A DNA stretch of 64,000 nt, taken from assembly GCF_902459535.1 (NCBI RefSeq), contig NZ_LR699554.1, forward strand, positions 2,914,001-2,978,000. Reading direction: 5' to 3'. Source of the DNA: Paraburkholderia dioscoreae (lineage in GTDB: Bacteria; Pseudomonadota; Gammaproteobacteria; Burkholderiales; Burkholderiaceae). The notes below the pieces were generated by a model that saw nothing but the letters and a program-made list of their open reading frames with translations, searched no databases and had not been told where the DNA came from. Below, one piece after another: positions 8,485-16,912 of the stretch. Position 1 is the stretch's first letter. Each line of letters begins with the position of its first letter. The position numbers and the translations under genes were made by a program.

Positions 8485-10271
8485 GGCGACACCTCCGCGA
8501 CGTCGCCGGATGCGAGCGACCGCCGACGTAACAACACCTTCGCAATCGCATCGTCGAGCGTCTGCATGGAGACTGGCTTGACGAGGTAATCGTCGAACAG
8601 GGCCAGACGGCAATCGTTTTCGGGAGGCGGGCTTCCGGAGAGCGCAATCAGCGGCACCGCGACACCGAACTCCGTCTGTTCATGCAGTTCCCGCGCAAGC
8701 GCAAGGCCGTTCAGATCCGGCATGTTGATATCCAGTACGGCGACATCGAACGGCCGCGTACGGAGCAACTCGAGTGCGCCGCGGCCCGTGGATACACCTT
8801 CGACCTGATAACCCAAACGCCCGATCAGCGCCTGAGTCACACGACGGCTGACGCCGTCGTCGTCGGCGATCAGCACCAGTTGATCGCCACGCGCCACGTT
8901 GTCGAGATCGAGTACCGGGCGAACGCAGGCGGGCGCCTCGGCGATATCGAACGGGATCACGCACGTGAACACCGCGCCGCCACCCGGCCTCGCACTCGCC
9001 GTGATGGTGCCGGCCATCGCGTACACGAGCTTCCGGCAGATCGACAATCCGAGGCCGGTGCCGCCGTACTGCGACTTCACGCTAGCTTCCTGGGAGAAGT
9101 CGCTAAACAGTGCTTCCGCGATCTGATCGCGCATTCCCATACCTGTATCGGTCACGACGATCGTCACGCTGGCCCGCTGACTGCCGAACTGCTCCGCTCG
9201 CACGCGGACGTTCACTTCACCGTGTGCGGTGAATTTCACCGCATTGCCGAGCAGGTTGAGAACGATCTGGGAGACCCGCGTGCGATCTCCCATCAGATAG
9301 GCGGGCACCTGGGAGTCGATATCCAGTGTGATCCGCAGTCCTTTCGAGGCCGCCTGCAGCCGCACACTGGACAATGCGCAGCGCAGTTCCCGGCGCACGT
9401 CGAACGGTATGCGTGCAAAGGTAAAGCCACTGGCTTCGAGCTTCGCAAGATCGAGCACTTCATTGATCATGCGCACGAGATGGTCGGTGGAATCGCGCAA
9501 CGCTTCGACGCCGATTTCCGCAGGAACATGCCCGCCGCTCTGGGAAATCAGACTGACCATGCCCGCAATCGAATTCAACGGAGCACGCAGTTCGTGCGTG
9601 ACCATTGCAAGGAAATCCGCGCGCGCCTTCTGCGATGCTATCGCTTCGGCTTCCGCTGCTTTCTGTTTCCGCAACTCTCTTTCCAGCGCGATGGTGCGCA
9701 GCCGGAGGTGCAATTCATCCACCACCATTGCAGCAAAGTCCGTCAATGCATCCACCAGCGACTGATCGAAGACGCGCGGGCGAACATCCATGATGCATAA
9801 CGTCCCGACATGCTGCCCGTCTTCCACCTCCAACGGAACGCCGGCATAAAAGCGGATCCACGGCGGCCCGGTAACGAATGGATGCTCTGCAAAACGGGGC
9901 GACAGCCGGGCGTCCGGCACGATCAACACACCGTTTCTTTCGAGCGTGGCCTCACAGAAAGATCCCGTGCGCGGCGCCTCGTCGATGTCGAGCCCTAAAC
10001 GCGCTTTAAACCATTGTTCTTCTTGCCCCGCGAACGAGATCACACACATGGGCACTTCGAAAAATTCGCTCGCACGACGAACAATTCGATCGTAGGCAGG
10101 CTCCGGTGTCGTATTGAGAATGTGAAGCGATTCGAGCGTGTCGAGTCGGCGTTGCTCACGCTCGTAAAACGCTGCGCCGCTGCTGACCTGAAGTCGCCGC
10201 AAAGGCTTTTCGCCGGAGTCGTTGGCCGCGATGTCGTTAGTCAATTTAGCGCCACAGAAAGTGAAGGACAT
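8481..10271 (-). CDS. GAF-domain hybrid histidine kinase with C-terminal receiver, 596 aa
   Basis: Cytosolic hybrid kinase with no membrane segment. GAF sensor at about 35-190 (FYAGVPLEVEDG and GTLCIMD are typical of this GAF subgroup). HisKA carries THELRAPLNS (His226); HATPase has the N box (Asn343), DTGMGM (375-380) and GGTGLGLS (403-410). The receiver spans about 465-585, with acidic ADDD at 469-472, Asp514 and Lys565. It lacks an HPt domain, so a relay would need one in trans; the next protein in the operon has one. The stop overlaps the start of that permease-kinase (ATGA). It is the first gene of the operon; no clear Shine-Dalgarno sequence precedes ATG 10271. Confidence 0.92.
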   Translation of the reverse strand: MSFTFCGAKLTNDIAANDSGEKPLRRLQVSSGAAFYEREQRRLDTLESLHILNTTPEPAYDRIVRRASEFFEVPMCVISFAGQEEQWFKARLGLDIDEAPRTGSFCEATLERNGVLIVPDARLSPRFAEHPFVTGPPWIRFYAGVPLEVEDGQHVGTLCIMDVRPRVFDQSLVDALTDFAAMVVDELHLRLRTIALERELRKQKAAEAEAIASQKARADFLAMVTHELRAPLNSIAGMVSLISQSGGHVPAEIGVEALRDSTDHLVRMINEVLDLAKLEASGFTFARIPFDVRRELRCALSSVRLQAASKGLRITLDIDSQVPAYLMGDRTRVSQIVLNLLGNAVKFTAHGEVNVRVRAEQFGSQRASVTIVVTDTGMGMRDQIAEALFSDFSQEASVKSQYGGTGLGLSICRKLVYAMAGTITASARPGGGAVFTCVIPFDIAEAPACVRPVLDLDNVARGDQLVLIADDDGVSRRVTQALIGRLGYQVEGVSTGRGALELLRTRPFDVAVLDINMPDLNGLALARELHEQTEFGVAVPLIALSGSPPPENDCRLALFDDYLVKPVSMQTLDDAIAKVLLRRRSLASGDVAEVSP

Positions 10272-10637
10272 GTCTGGTCTATCGACTCGCCACGAACATA
10301 CTGAAGCAGCAAAATCAAATAACCCGACTCTGCTTCAATTCAATACTCCGATGGAAGATTCTTCCGGCATGCATCTTTCAATCACGCCATTTCGACTACG
10401 CTGCATGGGCGCCTTCGCAGTAAGCGCCTAAAACGAACCGCACGGTTGAGCGGACGTGAGCCCGTTGCAGTTGAAATCGTCTCGCGATTTATGCGGTCTT
10501 TTGTGTGCCCACGCAACGATCAGCCTGCTTAGCATATGAGGCGACCAGCAGCCTCTCTGCGGTAAGCGAACGAACTGCCGTTATCTTGCATAAGCATGGT
10601 CATGGCGACCGGCACCATCGCGGAGGGTGGATACATC
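10272..10637. other. Divergent intergenic region with candidate promoters
   Basis: A 366-bp gene-free stretch between the sensory operon (leftward) and an uncharacterised gene (rightward). It is more AT-rich than its surroundings and must carry both promoters. The only strong feature seen is the dyad at 10302-10337. Short open frames here have no ribosome binding site or recognisable product. Confidence 0.5.
10302..10337. promoter_or_regulatory. Inverted repeat upstream of the sensory operon, candidate operator
   Basis: TGAAGCAG (10302-10309) and CTGCTTCA (10330-10337) are perfect 8-bp complements separated by 20 bp. They lie 31-66 bp upstream of the GAF-kinase start. Position and symmetry suit a regulator site; the binding protein is unknown. 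Confidence 0.3.
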
Positions 10638-11147
10638 ATGCATCATGAATCGCACTGGATTCCGGAAAGGAAACGCGAGCTGAACGAACTGCGCAGCGCT
10701 TTAATCGCGGATCTCTCGTTACTCGACGAACAGGCCGACGCGCTGCAACACTTGCATGGCCTCGTGAAATCACTGTCGTCGCAAACAGAATCGGCACATG
10801 CGGAAACCGGCGATCTGCTGAACGACGTGTCGTCTATTCTCGAGTCGAGTTGGCCGCTTCACATTCCGCAACTGATCTTCGCGACCAGCGAGCTTGTCGA
10901 GTTACTGACACATGCCAGGGATTGCCTGGCTCTTCTTTCGAAGGACATCCGCAAGGCTGTCACAGTGACGCTCGGTACACGCGCTGAAATTAATAGATGC
11001 GACCGGCAAACGCGTTCGCTGCTATCGCACATACAGACACACCGCGAGGCATGCCAACGGGCCATGTGCAACGCGGAAATCGAAATGGCCACGCTGCGCT
11101 CGGCAATTTCCCGTATTGCCGCCCTGTATTCGCTCGAACCGCAATGA
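10638..11147 (+). CDS. Uncharacterised helical protein, 169 aa
   Basis: I do not recognise a family. The start at 10638 is chosen because GGAGGG sits 10 nt upstream; in-frame ATGs at 10596 and 10602 lack such a site. The product is soluble, rich in Leu, Ala, Ser and Glu with regular heptad-like spacing, so probably largely alpha-helical, with scattered cysteines and no signal peptide or membrane span. It is divergent from the sensory operon and convergent with the SET-domain gene. Helical proteins beside two-component operons can be signalling adaptors, but nothing here proves that. Confidence 0.6.
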   Translation: MHHESHWIPERKRELNELRSALIADLSLLDEQADALQHLHGLVKSLSSQTESAHAETGDLLNDVSSILESSWPLHIPQLIFATSELVELLTHARDCLALLSKDIRKAVTVTLGTRAEINRCDRQTRSLLSHIQTHREACQRAMCNAEIEMATLRSAISRIAALYSLEPQ

Positions 11148-11222
11148 GCCGGCTGCTGTGCAACTGAGTCCAGTATGCGCCGCACGCTGGGCGATACGAT
11201 CAAGAATTTCGCGCGCATCGGC

Positions 11223-11663
11223 TCACGCCGCGTCCGCCAGCATCGACTGACGACAGCCCGCCGCGGCGCACCTGCACACATACTGGGCTCGAATCTCTTC
11301 ATCCGACGGGTCGTCAATGGCCAGCAAATATTCAATGAACAGTTCTTCTCCTGCGTCGACCGGCCGGAGTGTGTGAATGAAAATGCGATCGCCGTCTTCA
11401 ACGGTTTCACAGTTGGGCGCGCATGCGTGGTTGAGCCAACGTGCGCTGTTGCCGCCCCGGCTGCCATCAATGACGCGTCCGTCCGAAAGACCGAAAAGGA
11501 ACGTATGCCCCTCGACACCCTCACGCCGGTGCCGGCGAACGGCATCGCGCCACGCCGTGATTTCGCCCTTGTACTCGAGCACACGCTCTCCCGCAGCGAG
11601 CCGACGTATTGCGAACACGCCTTTGCCATGAACTGAAGACCGCCGAACGATTACGCGCCGCAT
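11223..11663 (-). CDS. Small SET-domain protein-lysine methyltransferase, 146 aa
   Basis: SET domains transfer methyl groups from S-adenosylmethionine to protein lysines. Seen: the GKGVF motif (13-17) at the start of the fold, the knot motif WLNHACAPNC (76-85; consensus NHxCxPN), the Tyr of EELFIEY (112) and a post-SET cluster CRC....C (Cys130, 132, 137) that with Cys85 could bind zinc. All core catalytic positions are present, so an active enzyme is likely. ATG 11663 is chosen because AGGGAG lies 5 nt before it; the frame extends upstream without a better start. Such small SET proteins occur in various proteobacteria; their substrates are mostly unknown. Neighbours give no clue. Confidence 0.88.
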   Translation of the reverse strand: MRRVIVRRSSVHGKGVFAIRRLAAGERVLEYKGEITAWRDAVRRHRREGVEGHTFLFGLSDGRVIDGSRGGNSARWLNHACAPNCETVEDGDRIFIHTLRPVDAGEELFIEYLLAIDDPSDEEIRAQYVCRCAAAGCRQSMLADAA

Positions 11664-11910
11664 ATTGACTCCCTGACCGATATCAGCACAAGTATAGAAG
11701 CGGCAAATTTCTGCATCCATTGCGACGTGTCGCGCGGCTCAGTCTCAGGTGACAGTTTTTCCCGCGACTATCCAGGTTACCCGCCGCCCTCGCAATGGGT
11801 GCGGCCTGCATGAATGTCCTTCACGTCCCCATTGGAAAAACTTTGACTTCGCCGGGCAGCTCGGCCAAGATATCTTTTCACTGTAAAAATATGGATTGCG
11901 ATCCGCCGTC

Positions 11911-12621
11911 ATGAAAGAAGCACCGCTACACCGAAAAATGTCCGCGCCGCAAAAAGCCACCACCCAAGCCGACCGCACGGCACGCGACAAGCCCTATCAT
12001 CACGGCGGCCTGCCCCATGCGCTACTTGAAGCCGCGGAACTGGTGCTACGACGCGACGGCATTCGCGGTCTGACGCTGCGCGCTATTGCGCGCGAGGCTG
12101 GCGTGTCGCATACCGCGCCGCAGCACCATTTCGGCGACACCGCCGGCGTTCTGAGCGAACTAGCCGCGAGCGGGCATCGGCGGCTGGCGGCCGCCATGAC
12201 GGAGAGAGCCGAAGGCACCGAACCGGGTCAGGCGCGGCGCAAAGCCATCGCCCGTGGCTATGTGAGCTTCGCGGTCGCCAACCCGGACTTGTTTTACCTC
12301 ATGTCGCGCAATGAAATGCTCGACCACGCGCGCCCGGCCCTCGTGCAGGCGCGGCAAGTATCAGCGCGCGCCCTGGCCGGCGTGTTCGAGCTGCCGTCCG
12401 AACCTGCAGGGCGCGACGACTCCGCGTTCGGCCAGATCACCGCCGCCCAGGCCATTGCCATGACCGCGGGCTGGGCCTACGTTCATGGGCTTGCGCTGCT
12501 GTTGATCGACGGACGCCTGAATGGCCTCGCCGCATCAGCCGAAGGCATACAAAGCGCGGAAGAGCTCGTGGATGCCGCGATCGAGCATGTCGAGATCATT
12601 TCGGCCACGTCCCCGCGGTAG
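11911..12621 (+). CDS. TetR/AcrR-family transcriptional regulator, 236 aa
   Basis: The N-terminal helix-turn-helix is clear: GLTLRAIAREAGVSHTAPQHHF at about residues 49-70, the DNA-reading helix of TetR proteins. It is followed by an all-helical ligand/dimer domain resembling the WHG/TetR_C subgroup (GWAYVHGLALLLIDGRL). The HHGGLP motif before the HTH is usual for that subgroup. ATG 11911 is taken as the start, although no good ribosome binding site is seen; ATG 11938 is an alternative. It stands alone: convergent with the M48 protease gene and divergent from the SET gene, so its target is not obvious and may be itself or elsewhere. Confidence 0.87.
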   Translation: MKEAPLHRKMSAPQKATTQADRTARDKPYHHGGLPHALLEAAELVLRRDGIRGLTLRAIAREAGVSHTAPQHHFGDTAGVLSELAASGHRRLAAAMTERAEGTEPGQARRKAIARGYVSFAVANPDLFYLMSRNEMLDHARPALVQARQVSARALAGVFELPSEPAGRDDSAFGQITAAQAIAMTAGWAYVHGLALLLIDGRLNGLAASAEGIQSAEELVDAAIEHVEIISATSPR

Positions 12622-12753
12622 CGGTAGCGATATAAACCCGACCGACGGCGCACACAGCGGCAAGGCAACGACGCACCCTGAATCCGACTCGCTAACGCCG
12701 TCGGCCCCGTGGCGTGCCTGTCCGCCTGAAAGACGATCGATGCGCTCCGACAT

Positions 12754-14469
12754 TCACTTCGGCAACAGCCCCTTCGCCTGATCGAACATTTTGTCGACCG
12801 CCTTGCTGAACCCGCCTGCCTGATCGTCGCTCTTCTTTTGCGCGGGCGTCTGCGAAGCGGCGACGCACGCAGCGCGCATTTCAGGATGTTCCGCCGTGCA
12901 CGAGAGAGCCAGTTGCTTCGCGCGGTTGACATCGCCATGCTCGCGATACCAGGAAATGACACCAGGCCAGGTCACCGATGTCCTTCCGAAGTACTCGAAT
13001 TGCTGCAGCAAAAACGCTTCACCTTGCTTCGGGTCTTTCTGTCCTATGCGGTTGGAAAGATTGGTCTGCACCGCCCATGAGCGGTCGCGCGAACTCAGAT
13101 TGCGCCGCAGCACCTGCGTCTGCGTATCGGGCGGCGCCAAACGCGATAGCGTCATCAGGTTGGACAGCAGAAACACGGGATAGGCATGGTCCGCTGTCGG
13201 ACCCGATGCGACCGTGGACGCCACTTGCAATGCCTGCGGGTAATTACCTGCCGCTTGCAGATCCTGCAAGTCGGATATGGCCCTGTAGTGCGCCAGAATA
13301 AGTGCAGTGGAGCCGCGCTTTCGGGCGGCGTTCCACGGCTCGATTCGCGGATCGGGACGCTTGTCTCCGAGCATGGGGCGCACGAGCTCGGTCAGGTTAT
13401 CTTCGCGGGCGGCTGGATCGCCGTGGTCATCGTGCAAGGTTTCGAGTTGTGCCGAGATCTGATCGTCGATCACCGCGCGCGCGTCGAAGAGATTCTCCGC
13501 GACGCTCGCCTGCGCACCCGCACGCACGGACGTGTACTGTGCGACGGCGTCGCGCAGCTCGCCGATACTGGTGAGCTGGTTCACCGTTTGCGCCGCGCCG
13601 CCGCCGACCGCCGGCGCGACCGGCTGGGCGCGCGCCTGCGCCGCGGCCTGTTGACCGGCCTTCTCCCGTCCCGCCTGAAGCTGCTTCTCACGAAGCTTCT
13701 GACGCCGAGTTTTGGCGTCCTGATCGTATGCAATGACGCGTTCGAAGAAGGCTTTGAAACCGTCGACGTAGGAGTAGCCGCAACGAAGGCTGATCGTCGC
13801 GCCGAACCGGTCGGCCTGTTCCTCGACGCTGCGCTGCCAGGCGGGAAACAGCACCCGTGTGCCGAGCGTCTGCACCACTGCGATATTGTCCACGCCAGTC
13901 CACGTGTTGGACGTTGGCGACTTGTTCGTCACCGTCCAGGCGAGCGACACGACGGCAAGCGACGTATCGCCCGCCGTGCGCGCGTCGAAAATCGCGTGAT
14001 GGTTGAGGTAGATATGACCGAACTCGTGGGAGAGGATCGCAAATATCTCGTCTTCCGATTCAGCCGACTGCAACCAGCCGACCGAGACAAAGATATTGCC
14101 GCCCGGACTCGAATTCGCGTTGAGTCCGTTCTCGGAGATGATATGCACGGAGCCCGGATAGTTCGGTGTGCCGGCGGTTTTCTTGATCGTCGCGAGCAGG
14201 CCGTTCAGATAGGCCTCCATCTCGGGCATCGGCACGAGACCCCAGCCGTCGGCGCGCGCGTTCATCAAATCGAGCCTGATGTCGGGCCAGTCGCGAGCAG
14301 GCGGCGGTGGAATAGAACCGACTGTGTCGAGCGTCGGGGCGCCTTTCGGTGAACCGCCACCGATGTTCAGGTTCGACAGGCTACCCGGCAGTTTGACGTC
14401 CGCGCATGCGCCGAGGAGAAGGCCTGCGCATGCGCTGCAGAAGTATCGGCGTCCGGTATGCATGATCAT
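12754..14469 (-). CDS. M48-family zinc metalloprotease lipoprotein, 571 aa
   Basis: Exported protease. The N-terminus has a lipoprotein signal with lipobox LGAC (Cys22). The zinc site HEFGH is at 148-152 and a downstream EEQADRFG supplies the third ligand and Asp, as in M48 peptidases such as BepA. The C-terminal half is helical and repeat-like (about 380-550), in keeping with a TPR-type partner-binding region, after a low-complexity Ala/Gln linker near 285-310. BepA-like enzymes handle outer-membrane protein quality; this one is longer than the catalytic core needs. ATG 14469 overlaps the stop of the preceding small exported protein (ATGA), making it the last gene of a CHASE2 operon. +2 after Cys22 is Ala, which favours outer-membrane sorting. 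Confidence 0.9.
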   Translation of the reverse strand: MIMHTGRRYFCSACAGLLLGACADVKLPGSLSNLNIGGGSPKGAPTLDTVGSIPPPPARDWPDIRLDLMNARADGWGLVPMPEMEAYLNGLLATIKKTAGTPNYPGSVHIISENGLNANSSPGGNIFVSVGWLQSAESEDEIFAILSHEFGHIYLNHHAIFDARTAGDTSLAVVSLAWTVTNKSPTSNTWTGVDNIAVVQTLGTRVLFPAWQRSVEEQADRFGATISLRCGYSYVDGFKAFFERVIAYDQDAKTRRQKLREKQLQAGREKAGQQAAAQARAQPVAPAVGGGAAQTVNQLTSIGELRDAVAQYTSVRAGAQASVAENLFDARAVIDDQISAQLETLHDDHGDPAAREDNLTELVRPMLGDKRPDPRIEPWNAARKRGSTALILAHYRAISDLQDLQAAGNYPQALQVASTVASGPTADHAYPVFLLSNLMTLSRLAPPDTQTQVLRRNLSSRDRSWAVQTNLSNRIGQKDPKQGEAFLLQQFEYFGRTSVTWPGVISWYREHGDVNRAKQLALSCTAEHPEMRAACVAASQTPAQKKSDDQAGGFSKAVDKMFDQAKGLLPK

Positions 14470-14846
14470 TGGCACCGGTTGGCGGCAGCGCCGAGCGTGC
14501 CGGCTGCCTGAATACCGGCGGACTGGCTGCAGCGCGCCTGCGCGCTGCGAACAACCTTCACCTCCAGGCCGTCCGCCCAATACGGCTTGCCGTCCACCTT
14601 CACCGGATAGAAGTCGTGTTGGGAAGCCCCCTGTACGAGAAGCGGCAAAGTCGGAGCGTCGATCACACGGCTTTTTTTATCCGGTGCGCTATAAAGCTTG
14701 ACTGTTTCGCCTGGTTTCTTCGCATCGACATAGGTCGGGGTTTGAGCGGAGGCCGTACCGCCCGCCGTTGCAGTGAACGCTACGGCCACCGCTGCTGTCA
14801 GGAAAGCGTGTTTGAGCCGCTGCCGGGTATCTCGAACCTGCTGCAT
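14466..14846 (-). CDS. Small exported protein, possible SH3-like fold, 126 aa
   Basis: An N-terminal signal peptide ends near TASAQ (about residue 35), so the mature protein of about 90 residues is periplasmic. The segment GETVKLYSAPDKKSRVIDAP then LLVQGASQHDFYPVKVDGKPYWADGLEV resembles bacterial SH3 (SH3b) domains that bind cell-wall material or partner proteins; this assignment is tentative. Two cysteines near the C-terminus may form a disulphide. ATG 14846 follows GGAGG by seven nt inside the end of the CHASE2 gene; the gene also overlaps the M48 protease. All three are therefore translated together, and a shared periplasmic job is likely. Confidence 0.72.
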   Translation of the reverse strand: MQQVRDTRQRLKHAFLTAAVAVAFTATAGGTASAQTPTYVDAKKPGETVKLYSAPDKKSRVIDAPTLPLLVQGASQHDFYPVKVDGKPYWADGLEVKVVRSAQARCSQSAGIQAAGTLGAAANRCQ

Positions 14847-14848
14847 GA

Positions 14849-16498
14849 TCAATCCTCCTTGCTATCGGTGAGCCAATTAAACAGGTGTTCGCTCCACTCG
14901 AGCCATTCGACTGCGATAGTGCAGGCGAGGACATGTGCAACCAGAAGGAACGGCATATGCAAGTGCGTACCGAACACGATCATCCCCACGCCAAATGCCA
15001 CGAGTACAAATCCGCTCATAAGGAACAACGCGATATTGAAAATGGCTGTGAGTGCCTTTGCACACCACCAGTGCAAGGAAAAGCGCCTTTTCCAATGCCG
15101 GCGCTCGTGATAAAAGCGCGCAAATTCCTGCCGAACCCATTTCTTGGCGCCTGCAATGAGGAAAATCGCAGCAAAGCCGATCACACTCAAGAACAAAAGC
15201 TTGCCCCACCTGACAGCGGGCATGTCGAAATGAGGCTCCCACGCCTCGATGTCATTCAGCCCACCGCGATGACTAAAAAGGTTGTCGAGTGCGGCGGCAT
15301 GCAGAAACACACCCGGAATGCGGTCGTTCAGCGGCGAGAGGACAAAGTCGTTGGAATAATCAAACGACGTGCCGATCATCACGATTCGATCCTGAAACGC
15401 AGCGACCCGTTCGCCACCGGACATCTCTTCGATTTGACTTGCGTGGATAGTGCGATAGTGCACACAGAGCGGCCGGCTGGTCGGACGTAAAAATGCGCGC
15501 CACTCGGCGCGCCACAGAAGACTGACCTTGCTATCGCTCGAAGTGCAATACATCTGCTCATCGTGATCGCCCGTGTCCACTCGTAGCAAAAACGCACGGC
15601 GCGCCTCGCTCTCTTCGTCGTCGGAATCGAGCCATCGCAAACCGTCCTCAGCCGTATCGAGCGGCCAGGTAACCGACATGAATCGAGGCTCATCGCACCG
15701 CGCCTCAAGTTCGCCCCTGCCGTACGCATCTTCGTAAATCGCGAACGCTGCACTCAGTGGGCAATTGCCTTGCGACGGGTTGCGCCACTTCACATCCTTG
15801 TTCGTAATCCGGTCGACACCCGCTATTTGCTCGCCGTTGTGTTCTTCCTTTGCATAGACGAGCGGATAAGTCCACGCGAGCCGGTCCACCGCATGGGCAG
15901 AAAACTCAATGCCCACGCGCTTCACGGCCTTCAGTTCCTGATCCTCGTCAAGGTCGTCGTTGGTGGCAAGCCTGTTGTCTTCCGTCCTGCGGGCAGCCAG
16001 ATATACGCTTGTTTTCTTTGATATCAGATCTGCGAGCGACCGCTTGAAGTCGTCGAAACCCGGGCCTTTAGGCTGCGAAAGAATCACGTCGACAAATACG
16101 CGCGCCGGTGGATGCTCGCTCAGGACGCCAAGGAGCCAGGCGTAAAACGGGTAATGTGCAGGCCAGCCTTCCTTAAGAGCTTCGCGATCGATTACGAGCA
16201 CGGTGATGTCCTTGTCATTCCACACCGTGCGCGGATGCTCGCTCGCCTTCTTGCTTTCACGCCCGATTTCGAGGTCGCGTTCGTGCTCGCTGCCAACGTC
16301 GAACCAGTAGCCAGAGAATGGCGCCGCGTAGCGCGCCATTGTTTGCGCGCCCATTTCTTCGGTAAAGCGAGTTGGCACCACGAGAGCAAACAGAAGGCCC
16401 AACAGCACGGATAAAGCTGCGCGCCCGAGCAAAAGCCTCCAGCCGAATTCCTCGCGCTTTTCGTTTCCCCGTTCTTGTTTTCCATTCTGCGTCGCCAT
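14849..16498 (-). CDS. CHASE2-domain membrane protein, 549 aa
   Basis: CHASE2 is an extracytoplasmic sensory domain normally followed by three membrane helices and a cytoplasmic kinase or cyclase. Here: one membrane segment at about 22-42, a large periplasmic region with CHASE2 hallmarks (ITVLVIDREALKEGWPAHYPFYA, then FQDRIVMIGTSFDYSNDF and IPGVFLHAAALDNL), then three hydrophobic segments (about 425-445, 483-505, 508-530). It stops about 20 residues later, so no output domain is attached. It heads the operon with the SH3-like protein and M48 lipoprotease. Inference: an envelope-sensing or scaffold partner for the protease. The start at ATG 16498 has only a weak GGGAA site. Confidence 0.85.
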   Translation of the reverse strand: MATQNGKQERGNEKREEFGWRLLLGRAALSVLLGLLFALVVPTRFTEEMGAQTMARYAAPFSGYWFDVGSEHERDLEIGRESKKASEHPRTVWNDKDITVLVIDREALKEGWPAHYPFYAWLLGVLSEHPPARVFVDVILSQPKGPGFDDFKRSLADLISKKTSVYLAARRTEDNRLATNDDLDEDQELKAVKRVGIEFSAHAVDRLAWTYPLVYAKEEHNGEQIAGVDRITNKDVKWRNPSQGNCPLSAAFAIYEDAYGRGELEARCDEPRFMSVTWPLDTAEDGLRWLDSDDEESEARRAFLLRVDTGDHDEQMYCTSSDSKVSLLWRAEWRAFLRPTSRPLCVHYRTIHASQIEEMSGGERVAAFQDRIVMIGTSFDYSNDFVLSPLNDRIPGVFLHAAALDNLFSHRGGLNDIEAWEPHFDMPAVRWGKLLFLSVIGFAAIFLIAGAKKWVRQEFARFYHERRHWKRRFSLHWWCAKALTAIFNIALFLMSGFVLVAFGVGMIVFGTHLHMPFLLVAHVLACTIAVEWLEWSEHLFNWLTDSKED

Positions 16499-16912
16499 TT
16501 CCCAGCCTGGAATGTCAGTGGAACGAAACGACAGAAAGCAGTCTAGAAAATCCTCAATGTTTACGTTAGTTTAATTTTCATCGGGTAAACACGAAGCGAA
16601 GCAATTACCTGTTAATTCAGCGCGAAGATTAAGTATGAATAAAGACAATCGCGACTTTCATCTTCCACATTTTCATCTGGATCACTAAGATTCTGCCACC
16701 TATCGCCGTCCACCCTGGCAAAGCCCGCGCTGGGCATATCAGCCGATAGCTAGCAATTCGCCGCCATTGTCACTCGAACGCGATCCCGTAGTTCGAATCG
16801 CGGACAGGTGGCGGATAACGACTATTCAGTTGCGGCTGGTTCTGCACCATTAGCGATCGCATTTAAGGAATCGAGGTGACGCATCACACTCACCGCCAGC
16901 AACGGCACTACA
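16499..16912. other. Gene-free region upstream of the CHASE2 operon
   Basis: 414 bp with no credible coding frame. 16555-16690 is clearly AT-richer than the neighbourhood and probably contains the leftward CHASE2 promoter, though I could not fix -35/-10 hexamers. The right half ends at the stop of the nucleoside hydrolase; no intrinsic terminator hairpin was seen. Confidence 0.5.

Noticed and set aside
7063..8589. 508-residue plus-strand open frame opposite the permease domain
   Set aside because: Same antisense artefact; the minus strand encodes clear permease motifs.
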